NCBI RefSeq assembly: GCF_001687335.1
Contig: NZ_MAGO01000003.1
Span: forward strand, 1 to 64,000
Direction of reading: 5' to 3'
Source of the DNA: Dissulfuribacter thermophilus
GTDB lineage: Bacteria > Desulfobacterota > Dissulfuribacteria > Dissulfuribacterales > Dissulfuribacteraceae
Length of the DNA stretch: 64,000 bases
This document shows positions 26,812 to 35,034 of this stretch, in pieces. The notes under the pieces are model-generated. The model saw only the letters and a list, made by a program, of their open reading frames with translations. It was not told where the DNA came from and made no database searches. The stretch's first letter is position 1. Each line of letters starts with the position of its first letter. Both the position numbers and the translations under genes were made by a program.

Positions 26812-27150
26812 ATGCACCATTCCTCAATAAGGACACCTAGAGGCTCTAGAGCCAAGAGAAAAAAGACACAAGGACTTAATCTTAGAGAAAAGCTCTTAAT
26901 GTGTTTTGTGTTTTTTTTATTCGTATGGGTAACAATTGGGCCATTTGGACTATGGAGACTGCATAGGCTCAAGACAGAACGTGACAATTTAATTGCCCAA
27001 CAGGTCCAATTTGCCAAACACAACCAGTTGTTGCAGGAAAAAATTAAAATATTAAAAGAAGATAAAAAGGCCCAGGAAGAACTAGTAAGAAGCGAGCTCG
27101 GTTGGGTTAGAGACAACGAATTACTTTATTTATTCCATAACGAGAAATAA
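26812..27150 (+). CDS. FtsB/DivIC-like septum formation protein
   Basis: This 112-residue bitopic protein has a basic N-terminus, a transmembrane helix (LLMCFVFFLFVWVTIGPFG) and then a leucine-zipper-like coiled coil (LHRLKTERDNLIAQQVQFAK and the following ~30 residues). It ends in a short domain ending ELVRSELGWVRDNELLYLF, as in FtsB/DivIC. These proteins link the divisome FtsQ-FtsL complex. It starts 1 nt after the lepB stop and is probably co-expressed. Family assignment rests on architecture and the C-terminal motif. Confidence 0.82.
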   Translation: MHHSSIRTPRGSRAKRKKTQGLNLREKLLMCFVFFLFVWVTIGPFGLWRLHRLKTERDNLIAQQVQFAKHNQLLQEKIKILKEDKKAQEELVRSELGWVRDNELLYLFHNEK

Positions 27151-27183
27151 AATAGATTTAACATTCTTTTCGAGACGGGACAA

Positions 27184-27378
27184 ATGTTAAGACAAAGAGA
27201 TGTAACGGCTTTCAAAGAATATTTAAAAAGCGGACAATGGGAAGAGGACTTTGACTACCGCACCCCTGACGGACAGGCGGAAATGCTAGATCTCATAGAG
27301 GAAATTTTTGAATTGTGTGAAATAGCGGATGAAATCCTCACTAAAAAACTTTATAAAAATATGAGAGGCGAAGAATAA
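27184..27378 (+). CDS. Small acidic hypothetical protein
   Basis: This 64-residue protein is helical and strongly acidic in its C-terminal half (QAEMLDLIEEIFELCEIADE). No family is recognised. It lies 33 nt after the ftsB-like gene and 25 nt before the next small gene, on the same strand, which supports its being real. A purine-rich GAGACGGGA stands just upstream of the ATG. Confidence 0.5.
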   Translation: MLRQRDVTAFKEYLKSGQWEEDFDYRTPDGQAEMLDLIEEIFELCEIADEILTKKLYKNMRGEE

Positions 27379-27403
27379 ATACTAATTTCGTAAATTAGAC
27401 ACC

Positions 27404-27784
27404 ATGATCAGGACAAAAATGTTTTTAAAATATGCAAGGATGAATCTCCAAGAGGCCGAGACCGCCATTGAGGAGAAAGACTTTTCAAAGGGAAAATTAA
27501 AGTGTAAAGACTGTGCAATCTCACTTGTTAAGGCAGTGCGGGAGGCGTTTCCAAGAAAAGACCTGAATTTAGAACCAGTTGATCTAAATAAATTGCAGTC
27601 GCTCATTTTCGACCTCACAGACTCCAAAGATATTGCTACCAAAGCTTCTGAACTCCTAAAACAAATTCTAGATGAAGCCGACCCTAAATCTTCTTCCAAA
27701 ATTGAGGCAGATAAATTACTTTCACTGACCAGATCTCTCTTTCAAATCATACACGACATCTTCACTCCAACACCCCCTATATAG
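27404..27784 (+). CDS. Small helical hypothetical protein
   Basis: This 126-residue protein is predicted all-helical. Its opening (FLKYARMNLQEAETAIEEKD, then GKLKCKDCAISLVKAV) is weakly reminiscent of HEPN-type four-helix bundles, but the catalytic R-x4-6-H motif is not seen, so no function is claimed. It belongs to a run of short co-directional genes between ftsB-like and DUF1178. Confidence 0.55.
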   Translation: MIRTKMFLKYARMNLQEAETAIEEKDFSKGKLKCKDCAISLVKAVREAFPRKDLNLEPVDLNKLQSLIFDLTDSKDIATKASELLKQILDEADPKSSSKIEADKLLSLTRSLFQIIHDIFTPTPPI

Positions 27785-27821
27785 AATTGCGAATCTTTAA
27801 CAAAAGTGTTATTTCTTGTCT

Positions 27822-28244
27822 ATGATTGCATACGACCTAGCATGTGAAAACGACCATATTTTTGAGGCATGGTTTAAGGATTCTGCATCCTTCGAAGATC
27901 AGAAGGAAAAAGGGTTAATTGTATGCCCAATCTGCGGAAGTTCCAATATTCGAAAACATCCCTCTTCGTTTGCAATCCTCAAAGGCAGCCAGAGGAATTC
28001 AGAAGGGAATAAACAGACTGATATCGCACTTGAGATACTGAAAAAAGTTCAAGACTATGTAATAAATAATACTGAAGATGTAGGCATCAAGTTTACTGAG
28101 ACCGCCTTAAAGATGCATTATGGTCTCATGGAGCCCAAAAATATAAGAGGTATCGCAACAGAAGAACAGGAAAAAATATTGAAGGATGAAGGGATCGATT
28201 TTTTTAAGATCCCCGTCCCTAAAAAAAGGGCACAAGGTACATAA
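27822..28244 (+). CDS. DUF1178 family zinc-ribbon protein
   Basis: This protein of about 140 residues opens with MIAYDLACENDHIFEAWFKD and continues to a CPICGS knuckle, the DUF1178 signature (related to FmdB-type zinc ribbons). The cysteines near residues 8 and the CxxC pair would bind one zinc. The function is unknown. ATG at 27822 is preferred to an in-frame TTG at 27816. It starts 37 nt after the previous gene, and the SlyD-like gene follows after 2 nt. Confidence 0.82.
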   Translation: MIAYDLACENDHIFEAWFKDSASFEDQKEKGLIVCPICGSSNIRKHPSSFAILKGSQRNSEGNKQTDIALEILKKVQDYVINNTEDVGIKFTETALKMHYGLMEPKNIRGIATEEQEKILKDEGIDFFKIPVPKKRAQGT

Positions 28245-28246
28245 CT

Positions 28247-28774
28247 ATGGAAGAACGTATAGAGATAAAGATTGAAAAAGGCCATTGGGTAGTAATGGAT
28301 TATGTAGTCAAATTAAAAACTGGTAAAGTAATCGATTCATCTGAAAAGGCTGGAGGACCTGTGGCATTCGTATGTGGAGAGGGCGATTTTCCAGAACCAG
28401 TAGAAAATGGAATTATTGGATTAGCTCCAGGCGATACCAGTTTAATACCTGTCCCCCCTCAATACACATACGGTCTCTATGACCCTAAAAAGGTCTGTTT
28501 AGTAGCCACTGAAAGGATTACAGAACCAGTAGAAATAGGAAAAGTAGTTAAGGCTCCTGATGAATTCGGAATTAAGCGCCCAGCTGTTGTCCGTGCAGTG
28601 TGGGATGGTGCCATAATGCTCGACTTTAACCATCCTCTAGCAGGACAAGTCCTCCATTTTGAGGTCTATATTAAGGAAGTCAGATCTTCTCAACCTGAGA
28701 TTAAACAGATACCAGCCCAAGAAGTACCAGAAAATGGAGCACATACAACTACTGAGTTAGGTGGAATGTCGTGA
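28247..28774 (+). CDS. FKBP-type peptidyl-prolyl isomerase, SlyD-like
   Basis: This 175-residue isomerase/chaperone has the FKBP half-domain (YVVKLKTGKVIDSSEKAGGP, PGDTSLIPVPPQYTYGLYDP) interrupted by an insert-in-flap chaperone domain. The fold is closed by LDFNHPLAGQVLHFEVYIKEV, the classic SlyD motif. There is no histidine-rich metal tail, unlike E. coli SlyD, so it is closer to the short SlyD/SlpA forms. The stop overlaps the mqnE start (TGATG), suggesting coupling with the menaquinone operon. Confidence 0.9.
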   Translation: MEERIEIKIEKGHWVVMDYVVKLKTGKVIDSSEKAGGPVAFVCGEGDFPEPVENGIIGLAPGDTSLIPVPPQYTYGLYDPKKVCLVATERITEPVEIGKVVKAPDEFGIKRPAVVRAVWDGAIMLDFNHPLAGQVLHFEVYIKEVRSSQPEIKQIPAQEVPENGAHTTTELGGMS

Positions 28775-29865
28775 TGGAGGCTCTCATTGAAAAAGAAGGC
28801 CTTTCTCAAATTTACGAAAAGGTCATTCAAGGCAAACGTCTTAGCAGAGAAGATGGAATTAGACTCTTCAAAACACAGAATCTTCCTGTAATTGCTTTCC
28901 TTGCCAATATTATAAGAGAAAGGCTAAATGGAGACAAAACCTTTTATATCTATAATCAGCACATAAACTATTCGAATGTTTGTAAAAATCTCTGTAAATT
29001 TTGTGCCTTTGGTAAAGAAAAAAGTTCTCCTCATGCCTTTGAAATGACCCTGGATGACATTGAAGATGAAGTAAAAAAGAGATTAAACGAACCAATTAGA
29101 GAGATTCACATTGTAGGAGGATGTCATCCAGACCTTCCATACGAATTTTATCTGGAAATGTTGAAAAGGATAAAAAAAATCAGGCCAGAGTGTCACATCC
29201 AGGCCTTTACATGTGTCGAAATCGCGCATATTGCACAAATCGCAGATAAATCCATAGAGGACACTCTGAAAGATTTAGTGGATTCAGGCCTAGGCTCCAT
29301 TCCAGGTGGTGGTGCTGAAGTCTTTAGCCCTAGGATTAGAGAACGGCTTTGCCCAGAAAAATTGAGTGGTCAAGGGTGGCTGGAGGTGGCAAAGGCAGCT
29401 CATAGAATGGGCATTAAATCTAATGCAACCATGCTTTATGGTCACATAGAATCCATTGAAGAACGTCTGGATCACCTAATAGCATTGAGGGAAGCTCAGG
29501 ATGAAACTGGAGGTTTTTTATGCTTCATTCCTCTTGCATTTCATCCCAAAAATACTGAGTTAGAATCCATATCGCCTACAGGTGGAGTAGATGATCTAAA
29601 AACCATTGCCATTAGTCGTCTAATGCTCGACAACTTCCCTCACATTAAGGCCTACTGGATAATGCTAGGGACCAAGGTAGCCCAGATAGCTCTTTCCTTT
29701 GGTGCTGATGACCTGGATGGGACAGTACTTGAAGAGAAGATCACCCACATGGCAGGGGCAGAGACGGAAAAGGCCTTGTCCAGAGATGAAATTGAGAGGA
29801 TTATAAAAGCGGCAGGTAGGATTCCTATTGAAAGAGACACGTTGTACAATGAGATTCCAACTTAA
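28774..29865 (+). CDS. mqnE: Aminofutalosine synthase (radical SAM)
   Basis: MqnE joins an enolpyruvyl-benzoate intermediate to S-adenosylmethionine in the futalosine route to menaquinone. The radical-SAM cluster motif is CKNLCKFC (about Cys70/74/77). Downstream blocks HIVGGCHPDLPYEFY, IPGGGAEVFSPRIRERLCPEK and the C-terminal LGTKVAQIALSFGADDLDGT are MqnE/MqnC-type. At about 363 residues the length is normal. The ATG at 28774 overlaps the previous stop; a GTG one codon earlier is possible. It is the first of four consecutive mqn genes. Confidence 0.94.
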   Translation: MEALIEKEGLSQIYEKVIQGKRLSREDGIRLFKTQNLPVIAFLANIIRERLNGDKTFYIYNQHINYSNVCKNLCKFCAFGKEKSSPHAFEMTLDDIEDEVKKRLNEPIREIHIVGGCHPDLPYEFYLEMLKRIKKIRPECHIQAFTCVEIAHIAQIADKSIEDTLKDLVDSGLGSIPGGGAEVFSPRIRERLCPEKLSGQGWLEVAKAAHRMGIKSNATMLYGHIESIEERLDHLIALREAQDETGGFLCFIPLAFHPKNTELESISPTGGVDDLKTIAISRLMLDNFPHIKAYWIMLGTKVAQIALSFGADDLDGTVLEEKITHMAGAETEKALSRDEIERIIKAAGRIPIERDTLYNEIPT

Positions 29866-29926
29866 AAAATTTGTTGTTTCAAATAAATACCGTATAGTAT
29901 CAGGGCATTAAGTTAAACGGGTTTTC

Positions 29927-30994
29927 ATGAAACATATATACAAAAAGCTTATCCAGGGAAAAAGAATCACAGAACAAGAGGCATTGACTCTACTTAATTC
30001 AGCGCCATTGACTGATCTGGGTGCCATTTCATATGATATCAGATACAGGATCAATCCAGAGCCAATAGTAACCTATGTCATTGATAGAAACATAAACTAT
30101 ACAAATATATGTCTGTCTGGCTGTAAATTTTGTGCGTATTTTCGGGCCCCAGGAGACCCAGAAGGTTACATTCTGAGCGATGAAGAACTCAAAAAAAAGA
30201 TTGAAGAGACCCTAGCCTTAGGGGGGACACAGATCTTACTTCAAGGGGGGCTACATCCCGAACTATCAATTGAATATTATGAGAGGCTGTTTAGCTTTAT
30301 AAAGGAAAACTTTTCTATTCACATCCATGCGCTCAGTCCTCCTGAGGTAATCCACATCTCTAAACTTTCAGGCCTTTCCATTGAAGACGTATTAAGGCGT
30401 CTTAAGGCAAGTGGCCTTGATTCCATACCTGGTGGTGGCGCTGAAATCCTCGTAGATAGCGTAAGGGCTATTATATCGCCTAATAAGGCCAGTTCTCATG
30501 AATGGCTTTTAGTCATGGAAAAGGCCCATGAGCTCGGTATGCGTACCACAGCGACTATGATGTTTGGCCATGTAGAGACCAAGGCTCAACGTATTGAGCA
30601 CCTGTCTAAACTCCGGGCCCTCCAGGACAGGACTCAGGGTTTTACAGCCTTTATTCCATGGCCTTTCCAACCCCGAAATACAGCGCTTTCTGTTCCGCCC
30701 TCAACTGGGGATGACTATCTAAGGACCCTTGCTGTTTCCAGAATATTTCTTGATAACTTTCAAAATATCCAGGCCTCATGGGTTACCCAAGGCCCTAAGG
30801 TTGCTCAAATCGCATTGTTTTTTGGTGCAAACGACTTTGGCAGCACCATGATAGAAGAAAATGTGGTGGCAGCAACCGGCGTATCTCATAGACTATCTGA
30901 AAGAGAAATAAGAAGACTCATAAATGAAGCTGGATTTACCCCCAAACAGAGGCTCATGGACTATACCTTAGTGAAAAAGGACCTTTTAGAATGA
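29927..30994 (+). CDS. mqnC: Cyclic dehypoxanthinyl futalosine synthase (radical SAM)
   Basis: MqnC performs the radical cyclisation of dehypoxanthine futalosine in menaquinone synthesis. The cluster motif is CLSGCKFC (Cys62/66/69), with GGTQILLQGGLHPEL, SIPGGGAEILVDSVR and AFIPWPFQPRNTAL. It is paralogous to the preceding MqnE, with the distinguishing GLHP and PFQP blocks of MqnC. At 355 residues it is full length. A 61-nt gap separates it from mqnE. It overlaps the next gene by 4 nt. Confidence 0.94.
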   Translation: MKHIYKKLIQGKRITEQEALTLLNSAPLTDLGAISYDIRYRINPEPIVTYVIDRNINYTNICLSGCKFCAYFRAPGDPEGYILSDEELKKKIEETLALGGTQILLQGGLHPELSIEYYERLFSFIKENFSIHIHALSPPEVIHISKLSGLSIEDVLRRLKASGLDSIPGGGAEILVDSVRAIISPNKASSHEWLLVMEKAHELGMRTTATMMFGHVETKAQRIEHLSKLRALQDRTQGFTAFIPWPFQPRNTALSVPPSTGDDYLRTLAVSRIFLDNFQNIQASWVTQGPKVAQIALFFGANDFGSTMIEENVVAATGVSHRLSEREIRRLINEAGFTPKQRLMDYTLVKKDLLE

Positions 30995-32253
30995 AAACTA
31001 CTCCTGTTGTCCTACATAGTGCTCCATGGATAATTCCCATCAGTCAAAAGCCCATTAGGGATGGGGCAGTAGCTATATTTGAAGGCAAGATAATAGACGT
31101 CGGCCCTGCAAAGGACTTAAGAATTCGGTTTCCAGGCCATAAGGAAGTACCTCATCCCGAGGCCGTCCTCATGCCAGCATTAGTAAATGCTCACTGCCAT
31201 TTAGAACTCTCCCCTCTAAAATGGAGATTGACACCCTCTGGATCCTTTTCTGCCTGGATCAATGCCCTCATAAAGGCAAGAGAAAATATCTCTCCAGAGG
31301 AATGGATTCCAGCCATAGAAAAGGCAATAGATGAATTAGTTAGTGGGGGGGCAATCATTATTGGAGACGTTGGCAACACTGGACTGGTCCCGTCCATGAT
31401 GCATGAAGCCCAAAATAACTGGCCTGTTAGGGGAATACATTTCTTGGAAATAATACAACCAGAAGAAGCCACTGGTGAACAGAATCCCCAATTTAATATT
31501 GATTTTCACAAAGAAGCGGAATCAATTTTTGCAGTTAATTGTCCCATGCCTGTGACACTTTCTGCTCATGCAGTACACACAGTAGAAGAAAAGACACTTA
31601 TGGAGATAAAACATAGAAATAATTTGAGTGGTCTTCCCTTTACTCTGCATGTTGCAGAATCACCAGAGGAAATGGAATATCTCCAAAACGGAAGCGGCCC
31701 CATGATTGATTTACTCAAATCCCGTGGCCGCGACTTAAAAAGGCTACGTATTCCTGGCAAAGGCCCCATCAGTTATTTACACGAATTAGGGTTACTTGAC
31801 AAAAATTCTCTACTTGTCCACTGCGTTCATGTAACCGATGGAGATCTCGATGTAATTCAGGCTACAGGAGCAAACGTGTGCCTATGCCCCAGAAGCAATA
31901 CTTTTTTAGGGGTGGGGACGCCCCCTGCAAGTAAAATGTTTGAAAAGGGAATCAACTGCGCCCTTGGCACTGACAGCCTTGCAAGTAATGACAAGCTAGA
32001 TCTTTTTGCAGAAATGACTGCACTTTCCCGACTTGCCCCTAATTGCCCACCATCTCAAATCATCAGAACCGCCACTTTGGGAGGGGCCATGGCCCTTGGT
32101 CTGGAATCTCAATTTGGTTCTATTGAGTCTGGGAAAAATTCTCCTATACTTGCCCTTTCTGGCTCTAACATCCCATCCTCCCCTCAGGAAGTCGAAGAGA
32201 GCATCATATGGGGAGGATCGAAAGAGGCCTTTGAGATCGAGGTCCTCTGGTAA
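30991..32253 (+). CDS. Amidohydrolase, probable aminodeoxyfutalosine deaminase
   Basis: This 420-residue amidohydrolase-superfamily enzyme has the metal motif NAHCHLE, the HVAESPEEMEY histidine, HCVHVTDGDL, and the final aspartate in LGTDSLASN. In this operon the expected role is deamination of 6-amino-6-deoxyfutalosine (MqnF/MqnX step), an inference from context. Chlorohydrolase-type activities on other purines are an alternative. It overlaps mqnC by 4 nt and shares TAATG with mqnA, so all are co-translated. Confidence 0.85.
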   Translation: MKTTPVVLHSAPWIIPISQKPIRDGAVAIFEGKIIDVGPAKDLRIRFPGHKEVPHPEAVLMPALVNAHCHLELSPLKWRLTPSGSFSAWINALIKARENISPEEWIPAIEKAIDELVSGGAIIIGDVGNTGLVPSMMHEAQNNWPVRGIHFLEIIQPEEATGEQNPQFNIDFHKEAESIFAVNCPMPVTLSAHAVHTVEEKTLMEIKHRNNLSGLPFTLHVAESPEEMEYLQNGSGPMIDLLKSRGRDLKRLRIPGKGPISYLHELGLLDKNSLLVHCVHVTDGDLDVIQATGANVCLCPRSNTFLGVGTPPASKMFEKGINCALGTDSLASNDKLDLFAEMTALSRLAPNCPPSQIIRTATLGGAMALGLESQFGSIESGKNSPILALSGSNIPSSPQEVEESIIWGGSKEAFEIEVLW

Positions 32254-33164
32254 TGTTATTAAAGGTTGGAATCGTAAATTTCATAAACACTGCTCCCTTC
32301 TACCTACCATGGAGGGGAATTGGTGATCCCCCACAATGGAAAGTGGTTGAAGGCCCACCTTCCCTCTTAAATCAGTTATTAAACCAAGGAAAGATCCAGG
32401 CAGGTCTTGTATCTTCCTTTGAATATGGCCAAAATTACAGAAAATATCTTCTGTTGAGGGATATTTCAATCAGCGCCACTGGTACTGTAAAAAGCGTCCT
32501 ATTATTGAGTCCAGTCCCCATTGAAGATATAAGAAACATTAGCATTACCATTACCCCTAAAACGGCTACTTCTGTAATGCTACTAAGGATTATTCTCTCA
32601 AGCTTTTATGGGCTCAAATTCAACAAAGACTTTTCATTTTCAAGGGGAACTATAGAAGATGCAAAGAGGAAAAATAGCCCCTACCTAGCGATTGGCGACG
32701 AGGCCCTTAGACTATTGACGCAGCAATTTTCAAACGATATCACCACGTCATCCACAAGTGATTGTGCTATTCCATCCGTAGAACCAGAAGGGCCACTAGA
32801 CAATTGCTTACCAAACTTCAAATATGTCTATGACCTTGCAGAGATCTGGATGAGGGAAACAGGCCTACCCTTTGTATTTGCCGTCCTTGCCTTAGATAGA
32901 CATGCGGTCCTTGAAAATCCAGAGGCATATAAAGAACTCTATAATCACATCCAGGCATGCCTCAATATTGGGGAAAAAGATATAGAGACCATAAGTAAAA
33001 AAGTGGCTCCCAGGATCCCAATGACCCCAGGACATTGCCTTTCTTACCTAAGAGGGATCGAATTCGATTTTGACAACCGAAAGAGAGAGGGGCTCCTCCT
33101 ATATTTCAAATTTTTAAAGGATCTTAACGTGTTAGATAAAATGCCTGAATTGAATTTTCTTTAG
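32253..33164 (+). CDS. mqnA: Chorismate dehydratase
   Basis: MqnA converts chorismate to 3-enolpyruvyl-benzoate, the entry step of the futalosine pathway. The protein has a periplasmic-binding-like fold: KVGIVNFINTAPFYLPW at the start, AGLVSSFEYGQNY, the ITPKTATSVMLLRIIL block and LAIGDEALRLL. At 303 residues it is slightly longer than most because of an insertion near residues 165-190. Its ATG overlaps the preceding stop. MqnB and MqnD are not in the window. Confidence 0.93.
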   Translation: MLLKVGIVNFINTAPFYLPWRGIGDPPQWKVVEGPPSLLNQLLNQGKIQAGLVSSFEYGQNYRKYLLLRDISISATGTVKSVLLLSPVPIEDIRNISITITPKTATSVMLLRIILSSFYGLKFNKDFSFSRGTIEDAKRKNSPYLAIGDEALRLLTQQFSNDITTSSTSDCAIPSVEPEGPLDNCLPNFKYVYDLAEIWMRETGLPFVFAVLALDRHAVLENPEAYKELYNHIQACLNIGEKDIETISKKVAPRIPMTPGHCLSYLRGIEFDFDNRKREGLLLYFKFLKDLNVLDKMPELNFL

Positions 33165-33194
33165 GACTCTAACCCTCAATAAATGGCGAAATAA

Positions 33195-33233
33195 ATCCTG
33201 CATGCCGAACCTCAACCATTCGACATGCAGGAT
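33195..33233. terminator. Hairpin between convergent mqnA and gltX
   Basis: ATCCTGCATG (33195-33204) pairs perfectly with 33224-33233 across a 19-nt loop. It sits in the 93-bp gap between convergent genes and may end both transcripts, though no T-tract is present. The TCCTGCA core also occurs in the dispersed-element termini, so it could be a remnant. Confidence 0.4.
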
Positions 33234-33257
33234 AAATAGACCAAAACAAATTAGGGG

Positions 33258-34745
33258 CTAATTTATATTCTCGATTGATTCCAAGCGCTCAATGACCTTA
33301 TCTTTTCCAATTGCCACCATACAATCAAAAATGCCTGGTCCTTTGAGTTGCCCAGTTATCAATGTCCTGATTCCATTGATAATTATACCCGGTTTCACTC
33401 CTTTGGACTCACAAAAATCCCTAACTACCTCTTCAGTACTCTCCAGGGTCCACTGTTCCAGAGTTTTCAGTTTTTGGGCGAGTTCAGGAAGTAGTTCCTT
33501 AAGTTCAGGGTGTTTTACAATGTTCTTTTTCCAGGCCTTTTCATCTATCTCAAATTCATCGGAAAAATATGCTCGGCCAGCTCCAACAAAGTCCTTTAAT
33601 GTATGAAACCTTGACCTGATGAGATCAATAGTTCCAAGGAACCACTCTCTCCGATCGCCTGCATATGATTCATCCCAGAGCCCTTCGTTTCTCAATTCCC
33701 TCTCTACATATTCAGCAAGTTCCTCCACGGGGATTGTCCTTAAATAATGAGCATTTATGGAAAGGGCCTTGGGATCAGTAAAAAACTTCTTCTGTTTCTC
33801 CTTATCCTCAGGATTAAAGTTGAATACGGAGTTAGCCTTGCTTATGCCCTCTAATGAAAATGCCTCGATTAATTCTTCCCTAGAAAAAATCTCTCTGTTA
33901 TCAGGGGTATGCCATCCAAGTAACACCAAAAAATTTACCAGTGCCCAAGGCAGAAACCCCTTTTCTCTATAAAATTGAACGCTGACTACCTCTCCGTGGG
34001 TACGCTTCGAGATCTTTCTCTTCTTTGGATCCAAGGTAAGGGGCATATGAGCAAAGACTGGAGGCTGTTTTCCAAGGGCCTCATAAATAAGAATTTGACG
34101 AATAGTATTGGCCATATGGTCTTGGCCACGAATTATATGCGTAATCCCGTCCCTGATATCGTCAACAACATTACAAAGCAAATATAGAGGCCTACCATTG
34201 GATCGTACAATGACAAAATCCTCAATTTCAGAGTAATCCTTTTCAATCCGACCCAGGACCTGATCATCATAGCCTATACGACCACTACGCTTCGGGACCT
34301 TAAAGCGAATAACATAAGGGAGCCCCATGGCCTCCTTTTCTCTTATTTCCGCCTCTGTTAGATTCCGACACGTCCCGTCATAACCGATACTTCTCTTTTC
34401 CTGTAATGCCTGTTTCCTCTTTCTTTCTAACTCCTCTTTAGTACAAAAGCACTTATAGGCCTTCCCTTCATTCAGGAGTCTTTTAGCGGTCTCGATGTGC
34501 TCTTCCTGAAAATCGCTTTGGAAATATGGCCCCTCATCCCAGTCTAATCCAAGCCACTTGAGTCCATCGAGGATTCCTTCCACAGACTCTTTTGTCGAAC
34601 GCTCAACATCGGTATCCTCTATCCTCAAAATGAACTTTCCATTGTGTTTCTTTGCGTATAGCCAATTAAAAATAGCGGTTCTAGCCCCACCAATGTGTAA
34701 ATAGCCTGTGGGACTCGGCGGAAATCTTACAATTACTTCAGACAT
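33258..34745 (-). CDS. gltX: Glutamyl-tRNA synthetase
   Basis: GltX charges tRNA-Glu with glutamate. The class I signatures are PPSPTGYLHIGGARTAIFNW (HIGH region) and KISKRTHG (KMSKS region). A zinc motif CFC...Y-x3-C lies near residues 98-126. The anticodon-binding helical domain follows. At 495 residues the size is standard. It lies downstream of glnS on the same strand, separated by dispersed element copy C. Confidence 0.96.
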   Translation of the reverse strand: MSEVIVRFPPSPTGYLHIGGARTAIFNWLYAKKHNGKFILRIEDTDVERSTKESVEGILDGLKWLGLDWDEGPYFQSDFQEEHIETAKRLLNEGKAYKCFCTKEELERKRKQALQEKRSIGYDGTCRNLTEAEIREKEAMGLPYVIRFKVPKRSGRIGYDDQVLGRIEKDYSEIEDFVIVRSNGRPLYLLCNVVDDIRDGITHIIRGQDHMANTIRQILIYEALGKQPPVFAHMPLTLDPKKRKISKRTHGEVVSVQFYREKGFLPWALVNFLVLLGWHTPDNREIFSREELIEAFSLEGISKANSVFNFNPEDKEKQKKFFTDPKALSINAHYLRTIPVEELAEYVERELRNEGLWDESYAGDRREWFLGTIDLIRSRFHTLKDFVGAGRAYFSDEFEIDEKAWKKNIVKHPELKELLPELAQKLKTLEQWTLESTEEVVRDFCESKGVKPGIIINGIRTLITGQLKGPGIFDCMVAIGKDKVIERLESIENIN

Positions 34746-34770
34746 CTCTTAACATCCTCTCCTTTTCATC

Positions 34771-35034
34771 AACTACCTAAATCCTGCAATTGGCGAGTTT
34801 GCCCAAGATACGAGGAGCGAGGGGCGAAGACGTACTTAGGTACTTCGAGCCCCGAGCGACAAAGTAGATTGGGCAAAATCGCCAATCCCAAAGGGCGGCA
34901 AAAGGGAGCAAAAACACAAAATATAGATTCACCCAAAAAGTGAATTTCGTGAAAAGCCAGATGTTAGCTAATACTCTATAAAATCGTAAATAATTCATTT
35001 TTGCCCCCTTTTGCCGTGCAGGATTTAGGAACTA
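34771..35034 (+). mobile_element. Dispersed element copy C with 5-bp target duplication (element 34776-35029)
   Basis: This is the best-preserved copy, 254 bp. Terminal repeats 34776-34788 and 35017-35029 are perfect (13 bp). Flanks AACTA at 34771-34775 and 35030-35034 are a perfect 5-bp duplication. Arm 1 pairs 34789-34806 with 34869-34886 (17 of 18). Arm 2 pairs 34897-34914 with 34998-35015 (17 of 18) and is capped by an ATTCAC/GTGAAT hairpin. It lies between glnS and gltX and overlaps the glnS 3' end. Confidence 0.92.
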
